DNA of 64,000 nt. Origin: Sipunculus nudus (Eukaryota > Annelida > Sipuncula > Golfingiida > Sipunculidae). The stretch is from the NCBI GenBank assembly GCA_026874595.1, contig CM049317.1:30312901-30376900 (forward strand), written 5' to 3'. The position numbers and the translations under genes are program-made. Positions 23,011-33,768 of this stretch are shown here, piece by piece. Under the pieces are notes generated by a model. The model saw nothing but the letters and a program-made list of their open reading frames with translations, was not told the origin of the DNA and did not search any database. Positions within the stretch are counted from its first letter, which is position 1, and every line of letters starts with the position of its first letter.

Positions 23011-26000
23011 ATAGGTCATCTACTTTGGCTGAATTTTAAGTTTCCTGGCATCAAGCCATGACTGTGCCTGTTTAGCAGGTTTTTCAGCAAGATGTAATTT
23101 TATTTTACTTGAATGGTAAATAGAATATTTCCTGGCATGGGGTCATTAAATTGACTAATATCATATTCCCTGTAAGAGGTTGTTTACTTTCACTTAATAG
23201 TATATTTCCTGGCATTTGGTCATTTACTTTGGCTGAATGGTATATTTCCTGGCATGGGGTCATTTAATGTAGCTGACTGGTATATTTCCTGGCAAGAGGT
23301 TGTTCAGTAAGAGTGAAAGGCATGTTTCCTGGCATGGGGTCATTTATTATGACTGAATGGTACATATATTGGCATTGAGTCATTTACATTGGCAGAATGA
23401 TATATTTCCTGGCATTAGGTCATTAACTTTGGCTGAATGGTACTATTCCTGGCATGGGGTAATTTACTTTAACTGTTTGACTGATCAGGAAAAAATTTTT
23501 AACAAATGTAACCCTTGGATAGCTTTATAACATACACAAAAAATGATGGCACCACCTGCATCCATGTTTGCCCAGTGTCCATCTGTTTGTCTGCTCGGGT
23601 TCAAATCACTCATATCTCTGCACCTGAAATTCTGCATTCCTATACATCCTGGATAGCTCTCTTGAATTTATGACAGGTGGCGCCACCTACATTCACACTT
23701 TAGCCATCAATGCTTATATCTCCGGACTGGTTTGACATGTCTTCCTGAAAATTTGCATGTGTATAGACCATACATAGCTCTGTATCATACACAAAACTGG
23801 AGGGACCACCTGCAACCATTTTTGCACAGCATCTGTCTGTTTGTCTGCCATGGGCTAAAATCACTCGTATCTCAGTAGTGATTTGACTCATCTGCCTAAA
23901 ATTTTGCTGTTTACACATCTTGGATAGCTTTATAGCTTTCTTGATTTTTTGGCAGGTACCGCCACCTACATTTATCATTTTTTATGTTAACGCTGCAGAC
24001 ATTCAGGCTTATATCGCAGGACTGGTTGGACATATCCCCCTGAAATTTTGCACGAGTATAGATCTCACATAGCTCTTAATCATATACAAAATTGATGGCG
24101 CCACCATATTGTGTCATTTACTTTGGCTTAATGGTATATTTCCTGGCATTGGGTCATTTACTGTGGCTTAATGGTATATTTCCTTGCATTGGGCCATTCA
24201 CTGTGGCTGAATGGTACATTCCCTGGCATGGGGGCATTTATTTTGACTGAATGGTACATGTCCTGGCATTGGGTCATTTACTTTGGTTGAATGGTATATT
24301 ACTTGTCATTGGGTAATTTACTTTGGCTGAATGGTATATTTCCTGGCAGTGGGCCATTCACTGTGGCTGAATGGTACATTTCCTGGCATGGGGGCATTTA
24401 TTTTGACCGAACGGTACATATCCTGACATTGGGTCATTAACTTTGGTTGGATGGTATATTTCCTGACATGGTGTCATTTAATGTAGGTGAATGGTATATT
24501 TCCTGGCATTTAGTCACTTACATTGGCTGAATGGTACATATCCTGGCATGGGGTCATTTACTTTGGCTGAATGGTAGATTTCCATGCATGGGGTTATTTA
24601 CTGTGGCTAAATGGTACATATCCTGGCAAAAGGTCATTTACTTTGGCTGAATGGTATATTTCCTGGCATAAAGTCATTTAAAGTGGCTGAATGGTATACA
24701 TGTATTCCCTGGCAAGAGGTTGTTTACTCAGGATAAATGGTATGTTTCCTGGCATTGGGTCATTTACTTTGGTTGAATGGTATACATGTATTTCCTGGCA
24801 TTATGTCATTTACTTTGGCTTAATGGTATATTTCCTGGCATTTAGTCATTTACTTTGGCTGAATGGTATATATCCTGGTATTGCGTCATTTACTTAGGCT
24901 GAATGGTAGATTTCCTGGCATGGGGTCATTTACTGTGGCTGAATGATATATTTCCTGGCATTTGGTAATTTACTGTGGCTGAATGGTACATTTCCTGGCA
25001 TATAGTCATTTACTTTGGCTGAATGGTATATTTCCTGGAATGGGGTCATTTAATGTAGCTGACTGGTAAATTTCCTGGCATTAAGTCATTTAACGTGGCT
25101 GAATAGTATACATGTATTCCCAGGCAAGAGGTTTTCTACTTAGGATAAATAGTATGTTTCCTGGAAAAGGGTCATTTAAAGTGGCTGAATGGTATACATG
25201 TATTCCCTGGCAAGAGGTTGTTTACTTAGGATTAATGGTATGTTTCCTGGCATTGGGCCATTTACATTGGTTGAATGGTATATTTCTTGGCATTGGGTCA
25301 TTAACTTTTGCTGAATGGTATGTTTCCTTGCATTAGGTAATTTACTTTGGTTGAATAATATATTTCCTGGCATTGGGTCATTTAATATAGCTGAATGGTA
25401 TATTTCCTGGCATTTGGTCATTTACTTTGGCTTTATGGTTATTACTTGTCATTGGGTAATTTACTGTGGCTGAATGGTACATTTCCTGGCATGGGGGCAT
25501 TTATTTTGACAGAATGGTACATATCCTGGCATGGGGTCATTTACTTTGCTTGAATGGTATATTTCCTTGCATGGGGTCATTTACTGTGGCTAAATGGTAC
25601 ATTTCCTGGCAAAAGGTCATTTACTTTGGCTGAATGGTATATATCCTGGCATTAAGTCATTTAAAGTGGCTGAATGGTATACATGTATTCCCTGGCAAGA
25701 GGTTGTTTACTAAGGATAAATGGTATGTTTCCTGACATTGGGTCATTTACTTTGGTTGAATGGTATACATGTATTTCCTGGCATTGTCATTTACTTTGGC
25801 TTAATGGTATATTTCCTGGCATTTAGTCATTTACTTTGGCTGAATGGTACATATCCTGGTATGGGTTCATTTACTTTGGCTGAATGGTAGATTTCCTGAC
25901 ATGGGGTCATTTAGTGTGGCTGAATGGTATATTTCCTGGCATTTGGGCAATTTAAGTGGTTGAATGGTATACATGCATTCCCTGGCAAGAGGCTGTCTAC

Positions 26001-26392
26001 TTAGGATAAATAGTATGTTTCCTGGAAAAGGGTCATTTAAAGTGGCCGAATGGTATACATGTATTCCCTGGCAAGAGGTTGTTTACGTAGGATAAATGGT
26101 GTTTCCTGGCATTAGGTCATTTACTTTGGTTGAATGGTATATTTCCCTGGCATTTAGGGTCATTTAATGTAGCTGAATGGTATATTTCATGGCATCTGGT
26201 CATTTACTTTGGCTTTATGGTATATTTCTTGGCATTGGGTCTTTTACTTTGGCAGAATGGTATATTCCGTGGCATTGGGCCATTCACTGTGGCTGAATGT
26301 TACATTTCCTGGCATGGGGGCATTTATTTTGACCGAATGGTACATATCCTGGCATTGAGCGGTTTTCTTTGGCTGAATGGTACCTTTCCTTA
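23011..26392. repeat. Minisatellite with 40-bp period, about 68 units, containing an insert at 23471-24105
   Basis: The unit is roughly 'catttactttggctgaatgg' followed by 'tatatttcctggcattgggt', 40 bp. It runs 23011-23470 and 24106-26392. Variant units (with 'caagaggttgtttactta' or 'gtatacatgtattccctgg') recur together, giving a higher-order pattern. It ends about 0.45 kb past the likely 3' end of the bZIP gene. The ORFs on both strands are by-products of the repeat. Confidence 0.92.
23471..24105 (+). repeat. Helentron-core tandem repeat embedded in the minisatellite
   Basis: It matches the 278-bp core of the element at 19364-20533: 'gacaggtggcgccacctaca' at about 23672 and a diverged copy 279 bp on, with the 'catagctctttatcat' type blocks. 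The terminal hairpins of the full element are absent, so only the core repeat is present. Confidence 0.8.
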
Positions 26393-27325
26393 TAATAAAT
26401 CTTTCATCATAAATATAAGCTAGTAGATGTAGTCTCGTTGAATGTTTGTAAACGATAAACACTGCCTCATTAATCAGTTATAAATATTAGACAATTGTAC
26501 AAGTTTAAATGTTTGTTACATGTAATTTGGGATTCTAAAAATACTTGAAGACTGAGCAAAATATTACTTTCATACAACCAGAATATGACAGAAATGTAGA
26601 AAATTATCTTGTGGGAGGTTTAACAGTCTTTGTCATAACAGGGCGTTACTGGAGGAGACTCGGCTGTATATATTTGTATAGGTACTTGGACTGAATATAA
26701 TGCAAATTTTTTTGTTGATATGGATGAATTTGCTGCCATGGACAGGTTTACTCGAGAATGGATCATTGGAGCACAACTAATTCAACAGCATGTTCACACA
26801 AAATCAGCCATTAAACAATGAAACCAGGTTTAAACTTTTTTATTAACAGCTTAACAAAAACTTTTCTTTTTAAAAAAAATAAAACATTGCACATTTTACA
26901 TGTAGCATTCTGCCACTTCTTTAACTTCATAAAAGTCATAAATGACAATATTCTGGGCCACTAACAGTGGACCACTTTCTCCGGGCATGATAATGACATG
27001 TTATACCATAAAGAAATTTCCTATCAATATACAAAGATTATCTTTTTTTCCTCCCCTAACTGGGCATTTTTTTTTTTTCAAACTTAAATGATGGGCTAAA
27101 AATTGTATTTCCCATCAAAAGGAATTGTGATCTTAAAAACTTTATACAAGTGCATCTTCAAAATAACTTGAAGCTTATATAAACCTTTCCTTGGTAAAAT
27201 TAGGAGCATGTTTTCTGTTGACTTGGTGTATGCAGTCAAGTGTTATCTGTCACAGTAAAACAATGCAGCCAGAAATGCAACATATTACCCTTTTAAATAT
27301 AAAGTTATAAATAACTGCGACAGGT
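26393..27325 (-). other. Region 3' of the bZIP gene, including its probable 3' UTR
   Basis: On the minus strand an AATAAA overlaps the stop codon region (27325-27330), and another lies at 26839-26844, either of which could direct polyadenylation. No other gene is seen. Confidence 0.4.
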
Positions 27326-27760
27326 TTATTTGTCGCCATGAGCCAGTCTCTTCACGAGGGTATCTTTCATCATCTTCGTCAGTTTCTCTAGCTCCTCGAC
27401 TTTCTCTCTCAGTTTCTGATTTTCCTTCTCGAGCTCGCATGCTTGTTCCTCCATCCTGACATACTTTTGCTTACGGCTTTGACGGGATTTTTTAGAAGCT
27501 ACATTATTTTTCTGCCGTCGTTGTCTGTATTTTTCCTCAGAAGTGAAAACTGGCAACATTTTCTCTTCTGTACAAGGTAGATCAACCTTGGGTTTTTTGG
27601 TAGCGTAGCTGGTGTGATCTGACAACAGTGTGGAGGAAACCATCAGGGAGGATGCACGTCGCTTGACAGCTTTCTTTGGTGCTGGCTCACTTGAAGTGAC
27701 GACAGGGGGCAGCACTGAAGTGTCCACAGAATCAACTTCTGTTGCTACATCCATCCCTTC
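27326..27760 (-). CDS. bZIP transcription factor, last coding exon (DNA-binding and zipper domain)
   Basis: Acceptor tcatttccag, stop TAA at 27326-27328. After two joining residues (EG) the exon encodes 142 residues. Residues 75-98 are a basic region with QRRQKNNVASKKSRQSRKQK, and 108-136 are a leucine zipper with heptad L/L/L/M positions. The NNxAxxKSR core is closest to C/EBP-family factors (including the CHOP and C/EBP-gamma branch) and less like PAR or ATF4 factors. A KKAVKRR stretch near residue 27 could be a nuclear signal. It should bind DNA as a dimer in the nucleus. I cannot name the orthologue. It is the last of three coding exons with matching phases (0 here). Confidence 0.87.
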   Translation of the reverse strand, partial: EGMDVATEVDSVDTSVLPPVVTSSEPAPKKAVKRRASSLMVSSTLLSDHTSYATKKPKVDLPCTEEKMLPVFTSEEKYRQRRQKNNVASKKSRQSRKQKYVRMEEQACELEKENQKLREKVEELEKLTKMMKDTLVKRLAHGDK

Positions 27761-28206
27761 CTGGAAATGACATATTAATCATATACAACTACAAGTGGAT
27801 ACATGTAGCTTTTATTTAAGCTGGATCTTTGATGAAGTGTAAGAATATTACTAAAGATAAAATGTAAACCCTTATGTGAATTAAAACAACTAAGTCCAGA
27901 ACTGATTATTACATACTTGTAAATAATAATTAAGTTTTTAAATAATTAAAGAAAAATTAAAAAGACACTTGTAAACTAGAGCCATTAATTGAAAATTGGA
28001 CACATCCCATTTTTAAAATAATTAGGTGAACACTTAATTACAATGAAACCTCGGAAACCTAAGCTAGGTCTCATATAAAGACCAAAAATGAAGAACTGGG
28101 TTCATCAACAAGTGGTTGTTTCTTTCAAGTTGGTCACTAAACATAGGTAGTTGTTAGGCTAGGCTTTACTGTATTTTACGTTTAGTACTGAGCCTTTTCC
28201 CCGTAC

Positions 28207-28382
28207 CTCCTTCACCAGAGTTGTCAGATCTGTAAAGACTTCATTAAATGAAGAGTCCAGGTCTAAGTCACCGGCGAGGCCTTCGCCGTTGCTTAGCGAT
28301 GCCAAGATATCCTCAGCAGTGTCAGAAATACTTTCAGCAGATCCCACCGACCCAAGCTTCTCAGCCATCAGGCCGGTGAAGC
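28207..28382 (-). CDS. bZIP transcription factor, middle coding exon (acidic activation segment)
   Basis: 176 nt, acceptor gttttcag, donor GAG|GTACGG. It reads FTGLMAEKLG then an acidic, serine-rich stretch with DLDLDSSFNEVFTDL that looks like an activation domain. It needs one base from the previous exon (phase 1) and ends in phase 0, joining the bZIP exon without a break. An ATG at 28366-28368 within it is one possible start. Confidence 0.82.
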
Positions 28383-28788
28383 CTGAAAACAAAGACAGGG
28401 CCTTATAGGACACAGCGTAACCTAATGTAATATGATGATCAATCACTTAAGAGAAGTAACATGAAAATAAATCAGTTTACACCTGTAGTTGGAATAACTC
28501 AATTGTTCAATGGCTGCATCCCTCAGAGGCCTTAAAAAGATTACTTCTCTTAATTCTAGCAAATCCTCTAGGTACAAGAAAATCTCAATGAAAACCATCA
28601 AATCAAGAAACTGATAGAAGTATCAAAAGCAAATTCAAAATGCATCAATCTTAAAACTAACACATATCAAACAATCACCACTGAAGTAGTCATAGGTCAT
28701 GTTTTTGACCAACTGTTAGTAAAAAGTGACATTTCTTAATCACTTACGTCTGGTAATGTGAATTTTATGATATTATGCAAATACATAC

Positions 28789-28813
28789 CTGTGTCAAATA
28801 GGCCACTCGTCAT
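28789..28813 (-). CDS. bZIP protein, candidate N-terminal segment (frame B start)
   Basis: From ATG 28813 the frame reads MTSGLFDT and, across the CAG|GTATGT donor, continues GFTGLMAEK in the next exon, giving a 211-residue protein. Starting at ATG 28906 instead gives 242 residues. None of these ATGs has a purine at -3, so initiation may be weak or follow reinitiation. Confidence 0.5.
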
Positions 28814-28961
28814 CTGAAGCAAACGTACGGCACGGCCGGGAAACATCCAGTCCTGTGGTGGTGTCGTCAAACATCTGTGGAATGTCCAGATACTGGACAA
28901 GCTCATCCAGGGTGGTCGGCTGGGCCAGGTCAAGGGTCATCAGTTCTGTATGCTGCATCAT
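28794..28961 (-). CDS. Upstream ORF of the bZIP gene, 55 codons
   Basis: The ORF starts at a tandem ATGATG with A at -3, the best initiation context in the exon. The peptide is acidic with LAQPTTLDELVQYLDIPQMF in the middle and ends in DEWPI. It overlaps the frame B start codons (28906, 28813), so ribosomes reading it would pass the bZIP start. This layout is known from ATF4, whose overlapping upstream ORF makes its translation depend on eIF2 phosphorylation. With the alternative donor at 28828 the same frame becomes the N-terminus of a 247-residue bZIP protein. Which applies is not decided by the sequence. Confidence 0.6.
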   Translation of the reverse strand: MMQHTELMTLDLAQPTTLDELVQYLDIPQMFDDTTTGLDVSRPCRTFASDDEWPI

Positions 28962-29701
28962 CTTTGTGCTAAACGGGTCTCCGATATCAAATCTTGGTGT
29001 ATCCACGGTTAGTTTTGCTGGCGACTTCTGTTGCTGATGGGATCCCGCCACAAGGGGGGTAAAAACCCTGCAAACAAACACCTGAATGATGAAATCTCAA
29101 TTACCTTAACAGTGAAGTTGTTAATAATAAATTAAAAATAAAATGTAATAAGCAAAAGGCTATCACTGAATATCTACATCTTAAATTTAATGTGAAAACC
29201 TCGCCTGACAAATCAAGATCCACACAGGTACTGCAATCAATTCAAGAATTTGTTTCAACAAACTACATATAGTATATACCCTATCAGGTATTAATGCATG
29301 TCTTTTCAAAATTGTCATTTCTGGGTCTTTAAAATTCTTTATAGAAGGGGGCAGGTGGTATTGTTACATGTTAAAAAGGTGAAGGAACTTCATGTAAAAT
29401 TCAACAGTGGCGCAGAAATAATGTGCTGATAAAGGCTGATAACGGGCTAGAATGAATCAATACCAGTAATCCATAATTATGATTAAACTTGTGTAACTAT
29501 TTACTGTTGTTGAATACTGATGTATGTAAAATGTTGCATGACACAAACACATGCTGCAACTGGCATTTAATATTTAAACAGACCTAGCTCTCTGAGACTT
29601 CCCAATTGTGAGCTTGTGTTGATTGTGAAGGAAGGGGGGGGGGGGGGTATGTCACGCGCACAACCATTGACAGGAGAGCAGTGTAGCAACCGATAACACT
29701 G

Positions 29702-29709
29702 TGACGTCA
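29702..29709. promoter_or_regulatory. Palindromic CRE/ATF site TGACGTCA
   Basis: A perfect TGACGTCA lies in the presumed first intron of the bZIP gene, about 0.6 kb before exon 2, next to a run of 14 G (29634-29647). ATF/CREB and some C/EBP-ATF dimers bind it. It could serve an internal promoter; function is inferred. Confidence 0.5.
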
Positions 29710-30246
29710 CTGGTAAACACTGACCTTAAAAGGGTCAGATAGATCCGGATAAAAAGGTTTCCTTTCCTAAAACAGCCTGACAACTCACGATTTTCCTTTA
29801 TATGGAAGCTCTCTTAGTGGGCAGCTTGAATCCCAACCAATTCATCAACAAAATACGAAACATTTCCTATAAACCTGTTAACTCAATGAACTGGCCTCGT
29901 TGACTTTCATGAAATCACGAAGAGTGTGATCTGTCAAACTATTTCTATTACTGACACTGTATAAATAGGACTGATCAAAATTATAAAAAGCCGGCCTTCC
30001 AAGGAAAGAATTATAAAACCTTTCTTCTTATTAACTTATTTCTAAACTGTCATAAGAAACTGAAATGCACCCTTTCAAAAATTCATATTGGATTATGGAG
30101 GCGGTGCCTCGATTTTCCCCAAATGAAAAACAAATTAAAGCGTGCACACCTTTTAATTCAGCCATACGGCAAAACAAAAGAGTCACACAGGCTCATGGTT
30201 CTGGACTGAATTTATCAAAAGCTTTTTAAAAATTGCGATAATTCAC

Positions 30247-30340
30247 CTTTCCCTGTCCGTTTGAGCCTGCCTATGCCCGTTGTCCGTTCTCCTTACTCGT
30301 TTCCAATGCTCTGATGCCAAGCCCCCAGCTTTCGCTGTCA
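30247..30340 (-). other. Candidate 5' untranslated exon 1 of the bZIP gene
   Basis: The minus strand has a donor AAG|GTGAAT at 30246, and the roughly 90 bases before it are GC-richer and contain no ATG. Joined to exon 2, they would leave the ATG at 28961 as the first start. The transcription start is not determined. Confidence 0.4.
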
Positions 30341-30384
30341 AAATGGTGTAATCGTGTTACTAAAAATAGCTCTGGGTAATTTTA

Positions 30385-30475
30385 CACCAATCATGGGAAG
30401 TTATTCCTGCGTGTCCGTACTCCCGCGCTCACAAATGGGTCATACGTCACAAGTAGCCAATCAGATGCAATAAAT
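30385..30475 (-). promoter_or_regulatory. Likely bZIP gene promoter with CCAAT, CRE-like and CARE-like sites
   Basis: On the plus strand: CCAAT at 30457-30461 and again near 30388, TACGTCA (CRE half-site variant) at 30443-30449, and AGATGCAAT at 30463-30471, one base off the C/EBP-ATF response element TGATGCAAT. They lie about 50-130 bp upstream of the candidate exon 1. The combination would suit control by stress-response bZIP factors, possibly including its own product (inference). Confidence 0.45.
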
Positions 30476-32089
30476 TTCGCTGACGCAGCCGGAACAAGCT
30501 GGTTGAAAGGCTGTTCCATGTATAATACATGCCCATCATGTTCTACAAAAAACACCAAAATACAGCCACATCTGAAAGGATTTGGTTCTTCCCAGGGTAA
30601 CTCTGAAGAAAAAAAATACTCTTTCTTAATGTTGGTTAGGTTATGATTCAGTGTCATTACGTAAAGTGCGCGATGCAGCCAGTATTTCGCAATCTCAGAT
30701 ATCCAGTGACCGTAGATTGAATTCTGTAAATAATTCGGAACCTGTCAATCTTGCTGTTACCTGACCTCGGGGTGAAACACAACTTGGGATTGGCTTCGTA
30801 GATGTGTTTGCGCGTTTGTAAGCAGTTACAGCTGGAATAAAATACAAGTGTTATTCCCAGGCGCAACACAGTTCATCCCTTATAATCGCACTTAATCGTC
30901 TAGATGAAAGCGAGAAAATCTGAATGTTTTGTGTATGTGATTGATGTTTCACAGGATGTTTTTACTCTGAGCCATCCTGGCCAATCATGCCGATGTTCAC
31001 AAAGGGGTATGACCCTTTAAATGCATCCGGGTATTTGTTTACATGTGGAGCAAAACTAGACTGGTACCATTTCATAATTATTTGGTAATAGATCGAAAGC
31101 TGACAAGCGCACATGCGCATGCAAGCATGTTCAATTTTGTGTCTTAATTGAGCCTTCATAACAAAGGTCCACTAGAACTAGAATGCCATGCACAGTTATA
31201 TTAATTATATAAAAATATTTGAAAGGCATTGTCTTTACTATTTTTCTCTATTTTTTTTTAGAATTAATAAATCAAACTTTACTGCACAATGAGCCCCACT
31301 GCTAATTTCTCTATAATACGTGAAACTGTTCTAAAATTTTCAGTTTCATTTTTAACTGACTGATTGTAATTTGGATGCTACTTTCTGATAAGTTCAACAT
31401 TTTTTTTTTATATAAGTATGTATAACATTAAATTTGTGCAAAGTTAAAAACAGACACGGATCCGAGTCATGGAGAATATTGAATGGTTAATTATCAAAGG
31501 TAAAGGCCTATCACATTACGTGAATTTGTATTAAAATGCATAAATGGATACATTATTAGTAAAAGGCGATTCACCTTAGGAATTACAGTTTTCGATGAGT
31601 CACAAAAATATATTAAAGTAAGCCAAAGTGAATGCATGCACAGTATAAATTTCAAACTAACCATGCACGTGAAACCAAGAACATTTGCGCACAAATTAAG
31701 GATCTGTTAATGCACAAATTCCATATCGAGTTTCTTTATTCGGGATGAGGACGATATATTTGCTGATCGGCGTCATAAATATGAATACAAATGCCGAGTT
31801 ATAACAGAATGCATGCGCTGATCAGCAAGCATGGGATCCAGAGAATATTATTGTTGTAAACAAAAAATAAAGCAAATCATGTTTGTAAATTATTACAAAT
31901 TGGATGTTTAACATTATCTAATGTTCAATGCGAATATGAATACTAACAACAATTAAGACCATACAAAAACACGCTGATCTGCACAAGTGAAGGTACTTGA
32001 TGGTATAAAACGGTTGTGTTGTCAAGAAAACAATGTATTCTAAATTCTAACCTTCTTATACTGACCAGTTCTTAATTTGTATTTTGACG

Positions 32090-32098
<9 letters not shown>

Positions 32099-32131
<33 letters not shown>
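32099..32131. repeat. (AT)n microsatellite
   Basis: About 16 uninterrupted AT/TA dinucleotides following a short CACACA run. Confidence 0.95.
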
Positions 32132-32135
<4 letters not shown>

Positions 32136-32695
32136 TTTTATGTAAAGTGATATGTCCCTGTTACACAATAAGACATCTAAATGCGTTAGGATTATAATGA
32201 TAGGCTTACAGGGAAAGCGGGTACCGTATTTGTAGAAATTCAGTAGAAAATTTCCAAGTAGGCCTGATCTAGGCCAACCATATATATACTCCGTTGGTAC
32301 TTTCGGTTTTATTTTTATTCTTTATTTCAATATACAATATTCAGTGTTCATATCAGTGCAAATCAGCGCATTCGTACATAAAGCCATAAATGTTGACGAA
32401 ATTCATAAAAGTGCTGGTCATCCATATTAGAAATTAATTAATTATATTATACCTTGTTATACTTTACTTACATATTATGTATAAACATACTACCTTCAAC
32501 TGTACCCAATAATATAAGTGCTGATTAGCTAAAGCCCACTATACCAGTATTTAGCCTTGTTGTCAGTAGATTGTAACAACGATGAACACGGTTAAAATAA
32601 ATGTCTCTCTTTTTTTCAGGTACAAATGGTGCGGATCAGCACATTCTGACAAGGTCTCACAGTTTGTAGGGCTATCCATGTATGTTTTACACTGA

Positions 32696-32850
32696 TCGGC
32701 GCTCTGATCAGTGAAACAGTCTCTACTGCGCTGATCAGTGAAATAGTCTCTACTGCGCTGATCAGTGAAATGGTCTCTACTGCGCTGATCAGTGAAATAG
32801 TCTCTACTGCGCTGATCAGTGAAATAGTCTCTACAGCGCTGATCAGCTCG
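32696..32850. repeat. 27-bp tandem repeat built on the palindrome CTGATCAG
   Basis: CTGATCAG recurs at 32704, 32731, 32758, 32785, 32812 and 32839, exactly 27 bp apart, with 'tgaaatagtctctactgcg' between. Single GCTGATC-type words are also scattered upstream at about 31760, 31818, 31973 and 32636. Confidence 0.92.
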
Positions 32851-33730
32851 CTACTGTAGGTTTTTATTTAGATTATCCATGCGGTGTTGAGTATGCAGGA
32901 CCCCTGCAACCGGTACTGTTTCCTGTTGGTCTATTGGAGCAAACAAGATTAGATGTCGTGAGACGATTAAATGCATGCAGTTTTTTTAAATGAAGTATAA
33001 ACGACTTTTTTTCTTTTCCAATGTTATCTGATAAATTAATTACATATTATCAGAAAATAGAATCCCTGCATTGTAGTAAGAGTTAACAGATATAATTCAT
33101 ATTAATATATCCTTAACAGTTAGAAGTCTTTTTTTTCCTGACGCCGTGCTTATAAAAACATAAATTATTAAAGCAGAAAAGATGTAACATTTATTTCTTA
33201 TCTTTTGGTTATTTTCGTTTTTTTTCAATTGGCATCGTAATCAAGAAGCCACCGACATATCAGTTTCGGTTGTTGTCAAATAGAGGTCTCAAGAGCTGTG
33301 GTAAACAGTTTTACAAATTTGAATGTAAATAATGAAGAAACATTTAAGAAATTGTTTTCTTTCACTTGTCGTGACATATAAGATTTTAGCTAGTAGAAAT
33401 ATTCCATAATATTCCTTCCACTCAAATACACGATATGGAATGACACGTCCCTAAATCTTTCATGGCTGTTGTCTTTGCACCCTAGTTCAGTCAGGCAGAC
33501 TTAGTGCTGCACGTACCACCTCGTTGGATCAAGTTAGCCGCATCGTACTGGGCATACCAGTTATGGTGGCTATCGTCCATAAAACCATTAAAAGTTCACT
33601 TTATAACTGATTCTATATGGAATCTATAGTGTACGCCACAAAGAGCTCCAGACAGGTTAGACCACTAAAAGACTTTGTCTGAAAGATCGAATTTTAAATT
33701 ACAGTTGCATCAAAAGAAACAAACACCCAC

Positions 33731-33768
33731 ACGGAAAGAGAGAGAGGGAGAGAGAGAGAGGGAGATTA
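33731..33768. repeat. (GA)n microsatellite
   Basis: An imperfect GAGAGG/GAGA tract about 38 bp long. Confidence 0.85.

Larger units (their letters stand above)
28789..29067 (-). other. bZIP gene exon 2: upstream ORF overlapping the main start, two candidate donors
   Basis: 279 nt, acceptor gtttgcag, donor CAG|GTATGT at 28788. Two frames are open. Frame A runs from the exon start, has its first ATG pair at 28961 and stops at TGA 28794-28796. Frame B, which continues into the acidic and bZIP exons through this donor, has ATGs at 28904-28906, about 28847 and 28811-28813, all before the frame A stop. A weaker donor, GCC|GTACGT at 28828, lies 40 nt upstream. Using it would join frame A to the bZIP frame (phase 1, forming CGC with the next exon). 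So either frame A is an overlapping upstream ORF, or donor choice switches between two N-termini. Confidence 0.75.

Noticed and set aside
23011-26392. CRISPR-like regular repeat spacing
   Set aside because: The units are contiguous with no unique spacers, and the genome is eukaryotic.
24691-26462. Open frames of 60-97 codons on both strands
   Set aside because: All are read-through of the 40-bp minisatellite; since 40 is not a multiple of 3, every frame cycles through the same text.
27326-29067. Reading the bZIP gene as XBP1 with IRE1-type splicing
   Set aside because: The basic region is of the C/EBP type, and the 40-nt segment between donors has GT ends typical of ordinary splicing and not the paired IRE1 stem-loops.
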